Origin: Limnohabitans sp. JirII-31
GTDB taxonomy: Bacteria > Pseudomonadota > Gammaproteobacteria > Burkholderiales > Burkholderiaceae_C
Length of the DNA: 64,000 nt
Direction: 5' to 3'
Assembly (NCBI RefSeq): GCF_002778315.1
Contig: NZ_NESA01000012.1
Span: 54,878-118,877, forward strand
The position numbers and the translations under genes are program-made. A model generated the notes under the pieces. The model saw only the letters and a program-made list of their open reading frames with translations, had not been told where the DNA came from and ran no database searches. Of this stretch, positions 1-8,075 are shown piece by piece. Every line of letters starts with the position of its first letter. The first letter of the stretch is position 1.

Positions 1-952
1 CACCGAGCGGCGAGTCAACTTCCTTCATCTTGGCCTTGATCAGCGAGTGTCCGGTTTTGAACATCAAGGCTTGGCCGCCTGCGCTGCGAATGGCGGGCGC
101 CAGACGCTGCGAGCACTTGACGTCAAACACAATGGTGCCGCCCGGCACACGGGTGAGCACGTCTTGCGCGAACAAGGTCATCTGGCGGTCCGGGAAAATG
201 ATTTGGCCGTCTTTGGTGACGATGCCCAAGCGGTCGCCATCGCCATCAAACGCCAGCCCCAACTCGGCATCGGTGGTTTGCAGCGCGTGGATCACGTCGT
301 TGAGGTTGTCGAGCTTGCTGGGGTCCGGGTGGTGGTTGGGGAAGTTGCCATCGACCTCGCTGAACAACTCCATCACCTCGCAGCCCAGCGCCCGAAAGAT
401 GGCCGGCGCAGTGGCCCCGGCAATGCCGTTGCCGCAATCGACCACCACTTTCATTGGGCGGCTCATGCGAATGTCACCCACGATGCGCGCCTGGTAGTCG
501 GCTGTCACATCCACCGAGCGTACCGAGCCACCGTTTTTCAACACCCAGGTTTCGGCTTGCATGATCTCGCGCAGGCCTTGAATTTCGTCGCCGTAAATGG
601 CGCGTCCACCCAACACCATCTTGAAACCGTTGTAGTCCTTGGGGTTGTGGCTGCCTGTGACCTGAATGCCGCTGCGGCACAAGGTGCTGGCCGCGAAGTA
701 CAGCATGGGCGTGGTCACCGCGCCCACGTCGATCACCTCGATGCCCACTTCGACCAAGCCACGCACCAAAGCGTCGACCAAGGACGGGCCACTCAAACGG
801 CCATCGCGACCCACCGCCACCACGGTTTCGCCACAGGTTTGCGCATGCGTGCCAAAGGCGCGGCCCAAAGCATGCGCCACCTCAACGTTGAGAGTGCTAG
901 GCACCACACCACGGATGTCATAGGCTTTGAAGATAGAGGTATTAACTTGCAT
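1..952 (-). CDS. manB: Phosphomannomutase/phosphoglucomutase, C-terminus cut by window edge
   Basis: This is the N-terminal ~317 residues of an alpha-D-phosphohexomutase, which interconverts hexose 6-phosphates and 1-phosphates for polysaccharide and nucleotide-sugar synthesis in the cytoplasm. The reverse-strand reading starts at ATG 952-950 with MQVNTSIFKAYDIRGVVPS, typical of the AlgC/ManB group. The phosphoserine loop TGSHNP is encoded near 650-670 and the metal-binding loop DGDGDR near 228-245, so the catalytic core is intact. The frame runs off the left edge, so the C-terminal domain is missing only because of the window boundary. The gene is transcribed divergently from ogt. Choosing between phosphomannomutase and phosphoglucomutase is not possible from sequence alone, because many members do both. 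Confidence 0.9.
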   Translation of the reverse strand, partial: MQVNTSIFKAYDIRGVVPSTLNVEVAHALGRAFGTHAQTCGETVVAVGRDGRLSGPSLVDALVRGLVEVGIEVIDVGAVTTPMLYFAASTLCRSGIQVTGSHNPKDYNGFKMVLGGRAIYGDEIQGLREIMQAETWVLKNGGSVRSVDVTADYQARIVGDIRMSRPMKVVVDCGNGIAGATAPAIFRALGCEVMELFSEVDGNFPNHHPDPSKLDNLNDVIHALQTTDAELGLAFDGDGDRLGIVTKDGQIIFPDRQMTLFAQDVLTRVPGGTIVFDVKCSQRLAPAIRSAGGQALMFKTGHSLIKAKMKEVDSPLG

Positions 953-1032
953 AAAGAGTGATTGTAAAGAGGGGGTATTGCTTCAAAACGCCCCGCAAAA
1001 GTGCGGATACGATGACGCCGAAAGGCCTTTCC

Positions 1033-1533
1033 ATGACACGCACCTACTCAGACATCGTGTACAACATTTTGCCCACCCAATTGGGCGAAGTGCTGCTGGC
1101 TGCCAACAGCCAAGGCTTGGTCGGTATTTGGTTCCTCGACCAGGCGCATTTCCCAGACACCACCGACTGGCAACGGGTGCGCGAGCACCGTGTGTTGCGC
1201 GAAGCCCATGGCCAGTTGCAGGAATACCTCGATGGCTTGCGGCAAACCTTTGAGTTGCCTTTGGCCTTTGCCAGTGGCACACCGTTTCAGCAACGGGTGT
1301 GGCAAGCCTTGGTCGCCGTGCCCTATGGCAAAACCACCAGTTACAGCCAAATTGCCAGCCGTGTGGGCTCCGCCAAGGCCGTGCGCGCTGTGGGCGCTGC
1401 GGTGGGGCGCAACCCGCTGAGCATGGTGGTTCCGTGCCACCGTGTGCTGGGCGCGGCTGGCGCGCTCACGGGTTATGCCGGTGGTCTGGAGCGCAAAAAA
1501 GCCTTGCTCTCTTTAGAAGCTGCTCACACGTGA
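1033..1533 (+). CDS. ogt: Methylated-DNA--protein-cysteine methyltransferase
   Basis: A suicidal DNA repair enzyme that transfers the methyl group from O6-methylguanine to its own cysteine. The 166-residue protein has the family active-site motif PCHRVLG near its C-terminus, preceded by the helix-turn-helix region (GTPFQQRVWQAL, then YGKTTSYSQIA). The frame is open back to a GTG at 958, but ATG 1033 is preferred because GAAAGG lies 7 bases upstream and the protein then starts in the usual place (MTRTYSDIVYN). The stop codon overlaps the GTG start of the next gene, so the two are translationally coupled. Confidence 0.93.
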   Translation: MTRTYSDIVYNILPTQLGEVLLAANSQGLVGIWFLDQAHFPDTTDWQRVREHRVLREAHGQLQEYLDGLRQTFELPLAFASGTPFQQRVWQALVAVPYGKTTSYSQIASRVGSAKAVRAVGAAVGRNPLSMVVPCHRVLGAAGALTGYAGGLERKKALLSLEAAHT

Positions 1534-2432
1534 GCGACGCGTCTGTGCCGTGGCGCCAGTGGGTGCCCGATTTCGTGCTGCTGGCCTTGTTGTGGGGCTC
1601 CTCGTTTTTGTTCATGCGCCTGGGCGCACATGACTTCGGGCCTGTGGCCACGGCCTGGGTGCGCGTGTTGTTGGCGGCACTGATGCTCACCCCAGTGTTG
1701 GTGTGGCGACGCGAGGTGGGTTTGCTGCTGTTGCACTGGCGCAAGACCTTTGTCGTCGGCGTGCTCAGCGCAGGCGTTCCTTTCGTCTTGTACGGTTACG
1801 CGTTGCTGCACATCAGCACCGGCATGTCATCGATTCTGAATGCCACCACCCCGTTGTTTGGCGCGCTGATTGCCTGGTATTGGCTGGGCGACCGTTTGAA
1901 CGCTTCACGAGCCCTGGGGCTGGCCATTGGTTTCGCGGGTGTGGTGTTGCTGGCCAGCGAAGTGCCAGGAGGCATTGGCTTTCAAAGCGGCGGCTCGGGG
2001 CTGGCCGTGCTGGCCTGCTTGGGAGCCACGTTTTTTTATGGCTTGGCCGGTAGTTTCACCAAACGCTATTTGCAAGGCATTCCTTCGATGGTGACCACCA
2101 GCGGCAGCTTGTGGGGTGCCAGCTTGTTTTTGACCTTGCCTGCGTTGCTGCTGTGGCCCGATCAAACGCCGCCATGGCGTGCCTGGGCCGCCTTGGGCGT
2201 GGCGGGCTTTTTATGCACAGCGCTGGCCTATGTGCTGTACTTTCGGCTCATGAGCCGCACCGGCCCCGCGCGGGCCATGACGGTGACTTACCTGATCCCG
2301 GTGTTTGCCAATCTGATTGGCATCGTGGTGCTAGATGAGGTGGTGACCCACTGGATGCTGCTGGGTGGCTTGGTGGTGGTGGCAGGCACGGCACTGGCCT
2401 CGGGCTTGGTCGGTCTGCGCGCCCGTCTGTAA
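1530..2432 (+). CDS. EamA/DMT-family transporter
   Basis: A 300-residue inner-membrane protein of the drug/metabolite transporter superfamily, with about ten hydrophobic segments in two EamA halves. The second half ends with LIPVFANLIGIVVLDEVVT and a final membrane helix, the family pattern (PVFAxLxGxxxLxE). The GTG at 1530 is chosen because it overlaps the ogt stop codon (GTGA) and the protein then begins just before the first membrane helix. Substrate cannot be inferred; metabolite or amino-acid export is usual for the family. Longer upstream frame extensions would run antisense-like through ogt and are rejected. Confidence 0.88.
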   Translation: MSDASVPWRQWVPDFVLLALLWGSSFLFMRLGAHDFGPVATAWVRVLLAALMLTPVLVWRREVGLLLLHWRKTFVVGVLSAGVPFVLYGYALLHISTGMSSILNATTPLFGALIAWYWLGDRLNASRALGLAIGFAGVVLLASEVPGGIGFQSGGSGLAVLACLGATFFYGLAGSFTKRYLQGIPSMVTTSGSLWGASLFLTLPALLLWPDQTPPWRAWAALGVAGFLCTALAYVLYFRLMSRTGPARAMTVTYLIPVFANLIGIVVLDEVVTHWMLLGGLVVVAGTALASGLVGLRARL

Positions 2433-2515
2433 TGCACATGACACGCAGACACACCACTTGAAGCGATGTGGTTTAGCATCCCGCGCAGTCATCATTTATT
2501 GCCCAGGAGCTTACC

Positions 2516-3388
2516 GTGCGCATCGCCACCTATCGCCATCTCAACCAACGCCATGTCGGCCAAGTCTCCGCTGACGGCCAACACGTCACCGCATTTCAAG
2601 TCAGCGCAGAGGTGGCCGAGCACGGCGCCTTGCGCCTGATTGAAAGCCTGATGGCTGGCGGCGCACTGCCTGCCCTGGCCACCACGGCGGTGCCAGTGCA
2701 AGACGTGCAGCTGGAAGCGCCGCTGCCACTGCCACGCCGCAACATTTGGTGCGTGGGCCGCAACTACCACGAGCACGCCAAAGAACTGTCTGCCTCTGTC
2801 TTCAAAGACAGCAACACCAACACCCAGGCCTGGCCCATCGTGTTCACCAAAGTGCCCGAGTGTGTGGTGGGCCCGACCGACCCGGTGCAGTTGCCCGGCA
2901 GTGCCGTGTCTGACCACATCGACTACGAAGCCGAACTCGCGGTGGTGATTGGTAAAGGCGGCAAAAACATCAGCGCTGCCGACGCCATGCAACATGTGTA
3001 TGGCTACACCATCGTCAACGATGTAACAGCACGCGATGTGCAAATGCGTCACCAGCAGTGGGACATGGGCAAGTCGTTTGACACCTTCTGCCCCATGGGT
3101 CCATGGCTCGTCACCGCCGATGAACTGGACGGCACCCGCACCCGTGTGCGTTGCTTCGTCAACGGCGAGCTGCGTCAAGACGGCCCCACCGAACAACTGA
3201 TTTTTGACATCCCCACGCTGATCGAAACCATCTCGCGCGGCATCACGCTCTACCCCGGCGACATCATCGCCACCGGCACCCCTGCTGGCGTAGGCATGGG
3301 GCTCAAGCCCCCACGCTACCTGCAAGCAGGCGACGTGGTGCGGGTCGAGATTGACGGCATTGGCCACATCGAAAACAAGTTCATCTAA
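2516..3388 (+). CDS. Fumarylacetoacetate hydrolase family protein
   Basis: A 290-residue cytosolic member of the FAH fold, which hydrolyses or decarboxylates beta-keto acids, often late in aromatic ring-cleavage pathways. Visible family motifs are RNYHEHAKE, the metal-site stretch DYEAELAVVIGKG, GYTIVNDVTARDVQ and TGTPAGVGMG near the C-terminus. The start is GTG 2516, preceded by AGGAG at 2504-2508. A Bug receptor follows after 9 bases and then a TauE/SafE carrier, so the three probably form an operon for uptake and breakdown of an organic acid. The exact substrate is unknown. Confidence 0.9.
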   Translation: MRIATYRHLNQRHVGQVSADGQHVTAFQVSAEVAEHGALRLIESLMAGGALPALATTAVPVQDVQLEAPLPLPRRNIWCVGRNYHEHAKELSASVFKDSNTNTQAWPIVFTKVPECVVGPTDPVQLPGSAVSDHIDYEAELAVVIGKGGKNISAADAMQHVYGYTIVNDVTARDVQMRHQQWDMGKSFDTFCPMGPWLVTADELDGTRTRVRCFVNGELRQDGPTEQLIFDIPTLIETISRGITLYPGDIIATGTPAGVGMGLKPPRYLQAGDVVRVEIDGIGHIENKFI

Positions 3389-3397
3389 GGTGCCCCC

Positions 3398-4384
3398 ATG
3401 ACATCACGCCGCACACACCTGATCAGCGCTTTGACGCTTTCACTCTTGAGCGTGTGCGGCACGCCATCCGTCCAAGCCCAAGAAGACTACCCCAGCCGCC
3501 CCATCACCATGGTGGTGCCGTTTCCTCCCGGCGGCGTGGCCGATGCGGTGGGACGCCCGGTGGCTGAAGCCATGGGCCGCTACCTCAAGCAGTCGGTGGT
3601 GGTGGAAAACAAAGGCGGTGCGGGCGGGGGCATTGGCATGGGCCAAGTGGCAAAGGCCAAGCCCGATGGCTACACGGTGCTGATGGCGCTGTCTTCACTG
3701 GTGGTGCTGCCCGAGGCCGACAAGGTGCTCAAACGCGCGCCGATGTTCCAGCTCGACCAGCTCAAGCCCATCGCGCGTTTCAGCGCCGACCCCACCGTGT
3801 TGGTGGTGCGTGCCGAGAGTCCCTGGAAGACCTATGCCGAATTCATGGCCTATGTGAAAGCCCATCCAGCCAAAGTGTCGTTTGGCTCGTCGGGCAACTA
3901 CGGCACCATGCACGTGCCGATGGAGCAACTCAAGGTCGCCACCTCCAGCTACATGCTGCATGTGCCCTACACCGGCGCAGGCCCAGCCGTGATGGCCTTG
4001 CTGTCGGGCCAGATCGAAGCCCTGTCCACCGGACCGGCCAGCGTGGCGCAACAAATCAAGGCCGGCAAACTGCGTGCACTGGCCCACTGGGGTGAAGGCC
4101 GCTTGGCCAGCCTGCCCGAGGTGCCCAGCCTCAAGGAGTTGGGTGTGCCCATCGCCTACGCCCAGTGGTCGGGGCTGTTCGTGCCTGCGCACACGCCCCC
4201 CGCTGTGGTCGAAAAACTGCGTCAAGCCGCCAAATTTGCAGCCGCTGACGCACGCGCCAACCAGGCCATGCAGGCCTCGGGCAGCAGCTTCATGTTTCAA
4301 GATGCGCCAGAGTTTGAACGCTACGTTCAGACCGACGCCAAAGACATGGCCGTCTTGGTGCAACGCATCGGCAAAGTGGACTGA
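3398..4384 (+). CDS. Bug-family tripartite tricarboxylate receptor
   Basis: A 328-residue periplasmic solute-binding protein. It has a signal peptide ending near SVQAQ, then the Bug hallmark YPSRPITMVVPFPPGGVAD, in which the first strand and carboxylate-binding loop reside. Later family stretches such as GTMHVPMEQL, HVPYTGAGPAVMALLSGQI and AGKLRALAHWG are all present. The protein should bind a carboxylated or aromatic compound. No TctA or TctB membrane gene accompanies it. It lies 9 bases after the FAH-family hydrolase and 3 bases before a TauE/SafE protein, which suggests co-transcription. Confidence 0.93.
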   Translation: MTSRRTHLISALTLSLLSVCGTPSVQAQEDYPSRPITMVVPFPPGGVADAVGRPVAEAMGRYLKQSVVVENKGGAGGGIGMGQVAKAKPDGYTVLMALSSLVVLPEADKVLKRAPMFQLDQLKPIARFSADPTVLVVRAESPWKTYAEFMAYVKAHPAKVSFGSSGNYGTMHVPMEQLKVATSSYMLHVPYTGAGPAVMALLSGQIEALSTGPASVAQQIKAGKLRALAHWGEGRLASLPEVPSLKELGVPIAYAQWSGLFVPAHTPPAVVEKLRQAAKFAAADARANQAMQASGSSFMFQDAPEFERYVQTDAKDMAVLVQRIGKVD

Positions 4385-4387
4385 GTA

Positions 4388-5173
4388 TTGGATCTCTCTC
4401 ACGTCCACCTCGTCTGGTTGTTGCCGCCCGAGTTTGCGCATGCCAGCGTCTGGCTGTGGCTGGGCTTAGGCCTGGTCTTCATGCTGGGGGGCACGGTCAA
4501 GGGGGTGTTGGGTGTGGGCCTACCTTTGGTGGTGGTGCCCTTGCTGTCGTTGATGTTGCCCACGCCCACGGCCATTGCGCTGGTGGCCGCTCCGGTGCTG
4601 GTGTCCAACCTGTGGCAAACCTATGACAGCCGGGCCTCGCGCCACAACCTGTACCGTTTTTGGCCCTTGATCGTGAGCTTGCTCTTGAGCACTTTGATCA
4701 CCGTGCCCCTGACCCTGCAGTTGCCCGCCACCGTACTCAACGTCATGATGGCCGTGGCTGTGATCACCGCCATCAGCCTGATGGCCTTCAACCCCAAGGT
4801 GCACATTGCCAAACGCTGGGAGCGCTGGGCTGGGGCCGCTGTGGGCACACTGTCGGGGGCCATGGGCGGGGTGTCGTCTTTGACGGGGCCCATCATCATC
4901 ACCTTCTTGATGGCCTTGCAACTCAAGCGCGAAGAGTTCATTGGCACGATCAGCGTGATTTACCTGTTTGGCGCTGCCCCGCTGTATGCCGCGCTGTGGT
5001 GGTACGGACGCCTGGAGTTGTCACACATTGTGGTGTCGGTGGTCGCCATGGCCCCGATGGCACTGGGCTTGTCGCTGGGCAAGCGTGTGCGCACACGGGT
5101 GAGCGAGGTGTTGTTTAGACGCATCTTGCTGGTGTTCTTGCTGTGCATTGCCGTCGCACTTCTCAGCAAGTAA
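4388..5173 (+). CDS. TauE/SafE-family membrane transporter
   Basis: A 261-residue polytopic inner-membrane protein with about eight hydrophobic segments. The glycine-rich loop GGTVKGVLGVGLPLVVVPLL near the N-terminus and the repeat-like GTLSGAMGGVSSLTGPIIITF at mid-protein are the two TauE/SafE (DUF81) signature regions. The family exports or imports sulfite, sulfoacetate or other organic anions. The best start available is TTG 4388, three bases after the Bug gene stop, because no in-frame ATG occurs before the first membrane helix; the ribosome site is weak, so translational coupling to the upstream gene is likely. Confidence 0.85.
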   Translation: MDLSHVHLVWLLPPEFAHASVWLWLGLGLVFMLGGTVKGVLGVGLPLVVVPLLSLMLPTPTAIALVAAPVLVSNLWQTYDSRASRHNLYRFWPLIVSLLLSTLITVPLTLQLPATVLNVMMAVAVITAISLMAFNPKVHIAKRWERWAGAAVGTLSGAMGGVSSLTGPIIITFLMALQLKREEFIGTISVIYLFGAAPLYAALWWYGRLELSHIVVSVVAMAPMALGLSLGKRVRTRVSEVLFRRILLVFLLCIAVALLSK

Positions 5174-5266
5174 GACACGTCACCCACGCTTGACGCCCGC
5201 GCGACTGGCGCCCCTGCCGCCGACCACTAGAGTTGCTTCTACAAAAATGATTTGGAGGAGACACGT

Positions 5267-6229
5267 ATGGTTCGCTATCTGTTGACCATCTGCTTAAGTT
5301 TGTGGGCGGCATTGCCCATCCACGCGCAAAACACCGCCTACCCGGCACGCCCCGTCAAATTCATCGTGCCCATCACACCGGGGGGCAGCAACGACGTGGT
5401 GGCCCGCGTCATCGCGCAAAAGCTGACCGAGCAATGGGGCCAGGCTGTGACGGTGGACAACCGCCCCGGCGCGGGCATGAACTTGGGTGCTGATTTGGTG
5501 GCCAAGAGCCCGCCCGATGGCTACACCTGGCTGCTTGGGGCAAACAACATTTTTGTCACCAACCCGCATGTGGGCAAAACACCCTTCGATGTGTTCAAAG
5601 ACTTCACCCCGATCAGCCAAGTGGCCCTGGTGCCGTTTGTGCTGGTGGTGCATCCCTCGGTGCCTGCCAAAAACGTGGCCGAGTTGGTGGCCTATGCCAA
5701 AGCCAACCCCGACAAGCTGAACTACGGTTCCTCGGGCAACGGCTCACCCCAGCAGTTGGCGTCTGAAATGCTCAACCATGCCGCGGGCATTCAAATGCAA
5801 CACGTGCCCTACAAAGGCGCGGTGCCCGCCATCACCGACTTGTTGGGTGGACGCATCCAGGTGTTCATTGGTGCAGTGAACTCGCTGTTGCCCCACATCA
5901 AGGAGGGCAAGCTGCGCTTGATCGCAGGCGCAGGGGGCAAGCGCTTTGCGGCCTTCCCCGACTTGCCCGCGATTGCTGAGACCGTGCCCGGCGTGGCCCT
6001 AGACGTGTGGCTGGGTGTGTTCATGCCCGCTGGGGTGCCCAAAGACGTGGTGGCACGGGTCAACGCCGACATTGCGCGCGTGCTGCAACTGCCCGACGTC
6101 AAAGCCAACCTGAGTGGCCAAGGCATCGAAACCGCCCCCAGCAGCCCCGAAGCGCTGGCCGCCACCATCAAAGACGACTACGCCCGCTGGGGCAAAGTGA
6201 TACGAGAAGCCAACATCAAAGCAGACTGA
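5267..6229 (+). CDS. Bug-family tripartite tricarboxylate receptor
   Basis: A periplasmic solute-binding protein of 320 residues with signal peptide MVRYLLTICLSLWAALPIHA. The mature protein begins NTAYPARPVKFIVPITPGGS, the Bug binding loop, and carries HVPYKGAVPAITDLLGGRI later. ATG 5267 is chosen over an in-frame ATG at 5252 because GGAGGAG (5254-5260) sits just upstream. It ends 2 bases before the TPP enzyme gene and is clearly co-transcribed with it, so its ligand is probably the carboxylate on which that enzyme acts. Confidence 0.93.
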   Translation: MVRYLLTICLSLWAALPIHAQNTAYPARPVKFIVPITPGGSNDVVARVIAQKLTEQWGQAVTVDNRPGAGMNLGADLVAKSPPDGYTWLLGANNIFVTNPHVGKTPFDVFKDFTPISQVALVPFVLVVHPSVPAKNVAELVAYAKANPDKLNYGSSGNGSPQQLASEMLNHAAGIQMQHVPYKGAVPAITDLLGGRIQVFIGAVNSLLPHIKEGKLRLIAGAGGKRFAAFPDLPAIAETVPGVALDVWLGVFMPAGVPKDVVARVNADIARVLQLPDVKANLSGQGIETAPSSPEALAATIKDDYARWGKVIREANIKAD

Positions 6230-6231
6230 CC

Positions 6232-8016
6232 ATGATCAAACGCGAAGAACCGACCCCCAACCTCGAGCCCGCCACCTACTGGGGCAGCGACTCGATCGCC
6301 GAATGCCTGCGCGCCATGGGCGTGCCCTACCTGGCCTTGAACCCCGGCGCCAGCTACCGGGGCCTGCACGACAGCCTGGTCAACCACCTGGGCAACAGCG
6401 CGCCACAAATGCTGCTGTGCCTGCACGAAGAAGTGGCGATTGCCATTGCCCAAGGTTTTGCCAAAGCCTCAGGCCGCATGATGGGCGCGGTGGTGCACTC
6501 CAACGTGGGGCTGATGCATGCCACCATGGCCGTGTTCAACGCCTGGTGCGACCGCATGCCCGTGCTCATGCTGGGTGCCACCGGGCCTTGGGACGCAGCC
6601 AGGCGTCGCCCCTGGATCGACTGGATCCACACCGTCAGCGACCAAGGCGCGCTGGTGCGCGACTACACCAAGTGGGACAACCAACCCGGCTCGGTGCCTG
6701 CCGCCATTGAAGCCTTGCTGCGCGGTGGACAAATTGCGCAAACCGCGCCGCGTGGCCCGGTCTACATCAACCTCGATGCGGCCTTGCAAGAAAGCAAAAC
6801 CGACGGCCTGGTGCCCACCCCTGACCCCACGCGCTACGCCGCCCCTGTGGCCCCGCCGCCCGCACCCACCGATGTGCAGCGCGCCGCGCAGCTGTTGTCC
6901 AACGCCAAGAAGCCCGTCATCTTGATGGGCCGCATGTCACGCGAAGTGGCCGACTGGCAGCCCCGCGTGGCCTTGGCCGAAGCACTGCAAGCGCCGGTCA
7001 TCACCGACCTCAAAAACGCAGCCTCTTTCCCCACCGACCACCCCCAGCATGTGGGTGCGCCCGCCTACTTCATGAGTGCCGAGGCCTGTGCCGCTGTGCG
7101 CGAAGCCGATGTGGTGCTGATGCTCGACTGGGTGGACCCGGGCGGTGCGTTCAAGCAAGCCCTGCAAGGGGCCACCTGCACGGCACAAGTCATCCACGTG
7201 TCGCTGGACATGCACATCCACCGGGGTTGGAGCATGGACGGCGGCAGCTTGCCCCCAGCCGATGTCTACATGCTGTGCGAGCCCGATGCGGCCATCGCGG
7301 CTTTGAACGCCGCAGTCACGGCACGCCCCCCTGTGGGCGATTGGCCCGCCAAAGCCGCGCTGCCTGCCCTACCGTCAGACGATGTGGTGAGCCTGCGTGC
7401 CGTGGCCGATGTGTTGCACGACTGCGCCCACGACCTACAGCTGTGCATCGCCCGCTTGCCCCTGGGCTGGAACGGTGCCTACCGCCACTTCCGCCATCCG
7501 ATGGATTACCTCGGGGCCGACGGCGGCGGCGGCATTGGCGCTGGCCCCGGCAACGCCGTGGGCGTGGCCTTGGCCTTGCGCGACGCGAACTCAGACCGCA
7601 TCCCGGTGGCCCTGATTGGCGACGGTGACTTTTTGATGGGCAACACCGCGGTGTGGACGGCAGTGCGCTACGGCATTCCGCTGCTGCTGATCGTGTGCAA
7701 CAACCACTCGTTCTTCAACGACGAGCTGCACCAAGAGCGTGTGGCCAAAGAGCGCCACCGCCCGACCGACAACAAATGGATTGGCCAGCGCATGAGCGAC
7801 CCCGAAATTGACATCGCACAGATGGCCCGCGCCATGGGTGCCGAAGGCATTGGCCCGGTGCGCCGCGCCCAAGACCTGCATGCGGCCATTGCGCAAGGCT
7901 TGCAGGCTGTGCAAGCGGGCAAGGTGTGCGTGATTGATGCCTGCGTGGCCCCCGGCTACGACGCCAACATGAGTGGCAACGCCGCCACCACCAGCTCTGC
8001 GGTTCACAAGCGCTGA
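6232..8016 (+). CDS. Thiamine-diphosphate enzyme, benzoylformate decarboxylase-like
   Basis: A 594-residue ThDP-dependent enzyme with the three domains of the acetolactate synthase/2-oxoacid decarboxylase family. The ThDP-activating glutamate is in CLHEEVAIAIAQG (about residue 66). A histidine follows in VVHSNVG (about residue 89), at the place where benzoylformate decarboxylase has its LHS active-site histidine, which favours decarboxylase over synthase chemistry. The cofactor-binding motif starts at GDGDFLMGN and ends at CNNHSFFND. The start ATG 6232 directly follows the Bug gene. With the aldehyde dehydrogenase downstream, a route from an aryl 2-oxoacid to aldehyde to acid is plausible. 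Acetolactate synthase-like or oxalyl-CoA-like activity cannot be excluded. Confidence 0.85.
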   Translation: MIKREEPTPNLEPATYWGSDSIAECLRAMGVPYLALNPGASYRGLHDSLVNHLGNSAPQMLLCLHEEVAIAIAQGFAKASGRMMGAVVHSNVGLMHATMAVFNAWCDRMPVLMLGATGPWDAARRRPWIDWIHTVSDQGALVRDYTKWDNQPGSVPAAIEALLRGGQIAQTAPRGPVYINLDAALQESKTDGLVPTPDPTRYAAPVAPPPAPTDVQRAAQLLSNAKKPVILMGRMSREVADWQPRVALAEALQAPVITDLKNAASFPTDHPQHVGAPAYFMSAEACAAVREADVVLMLDWVDPGGAFKQALQGATCTAQVIHVSLDMHIHRGWSMDGGSLPPADVYMLCEPDAAIAALNAAVTARPPVGDWPAKAALPALPSDDVVSLRAVADVLHDCAHDLQLCIARLPLGWNGAYRHFRHPMDYLGADGGGGIGAGPGNAVGVALALRDANSDRIPVALIGDGDFLMGNTAVWTAVRYGIPLLLIVCNNHSFFNDELHQERVAKERHRPTDNKWIGQRMSDPEIDIAQMARAMGAEGIGPVRRAQDLHAAIAQGLQAVQAGKVCVIDACVAPGYDANMSGNAATTSSAVHKR

Positions 8017-8075
8017 ACCTCTTGCCCCAGTCACCTTGAGTCACACCTCCCACACCGCCCAAGTTTGAACCCACC

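Noticed and set aside
47..961. A 304-residue plus-strand frame at the left edge
   Set aside because: It is a His/Ala-rich shadow of the reverse-strand phosphohexomutase, whose TGSHNP and DGDGDR motifs clearly define the coding strand.
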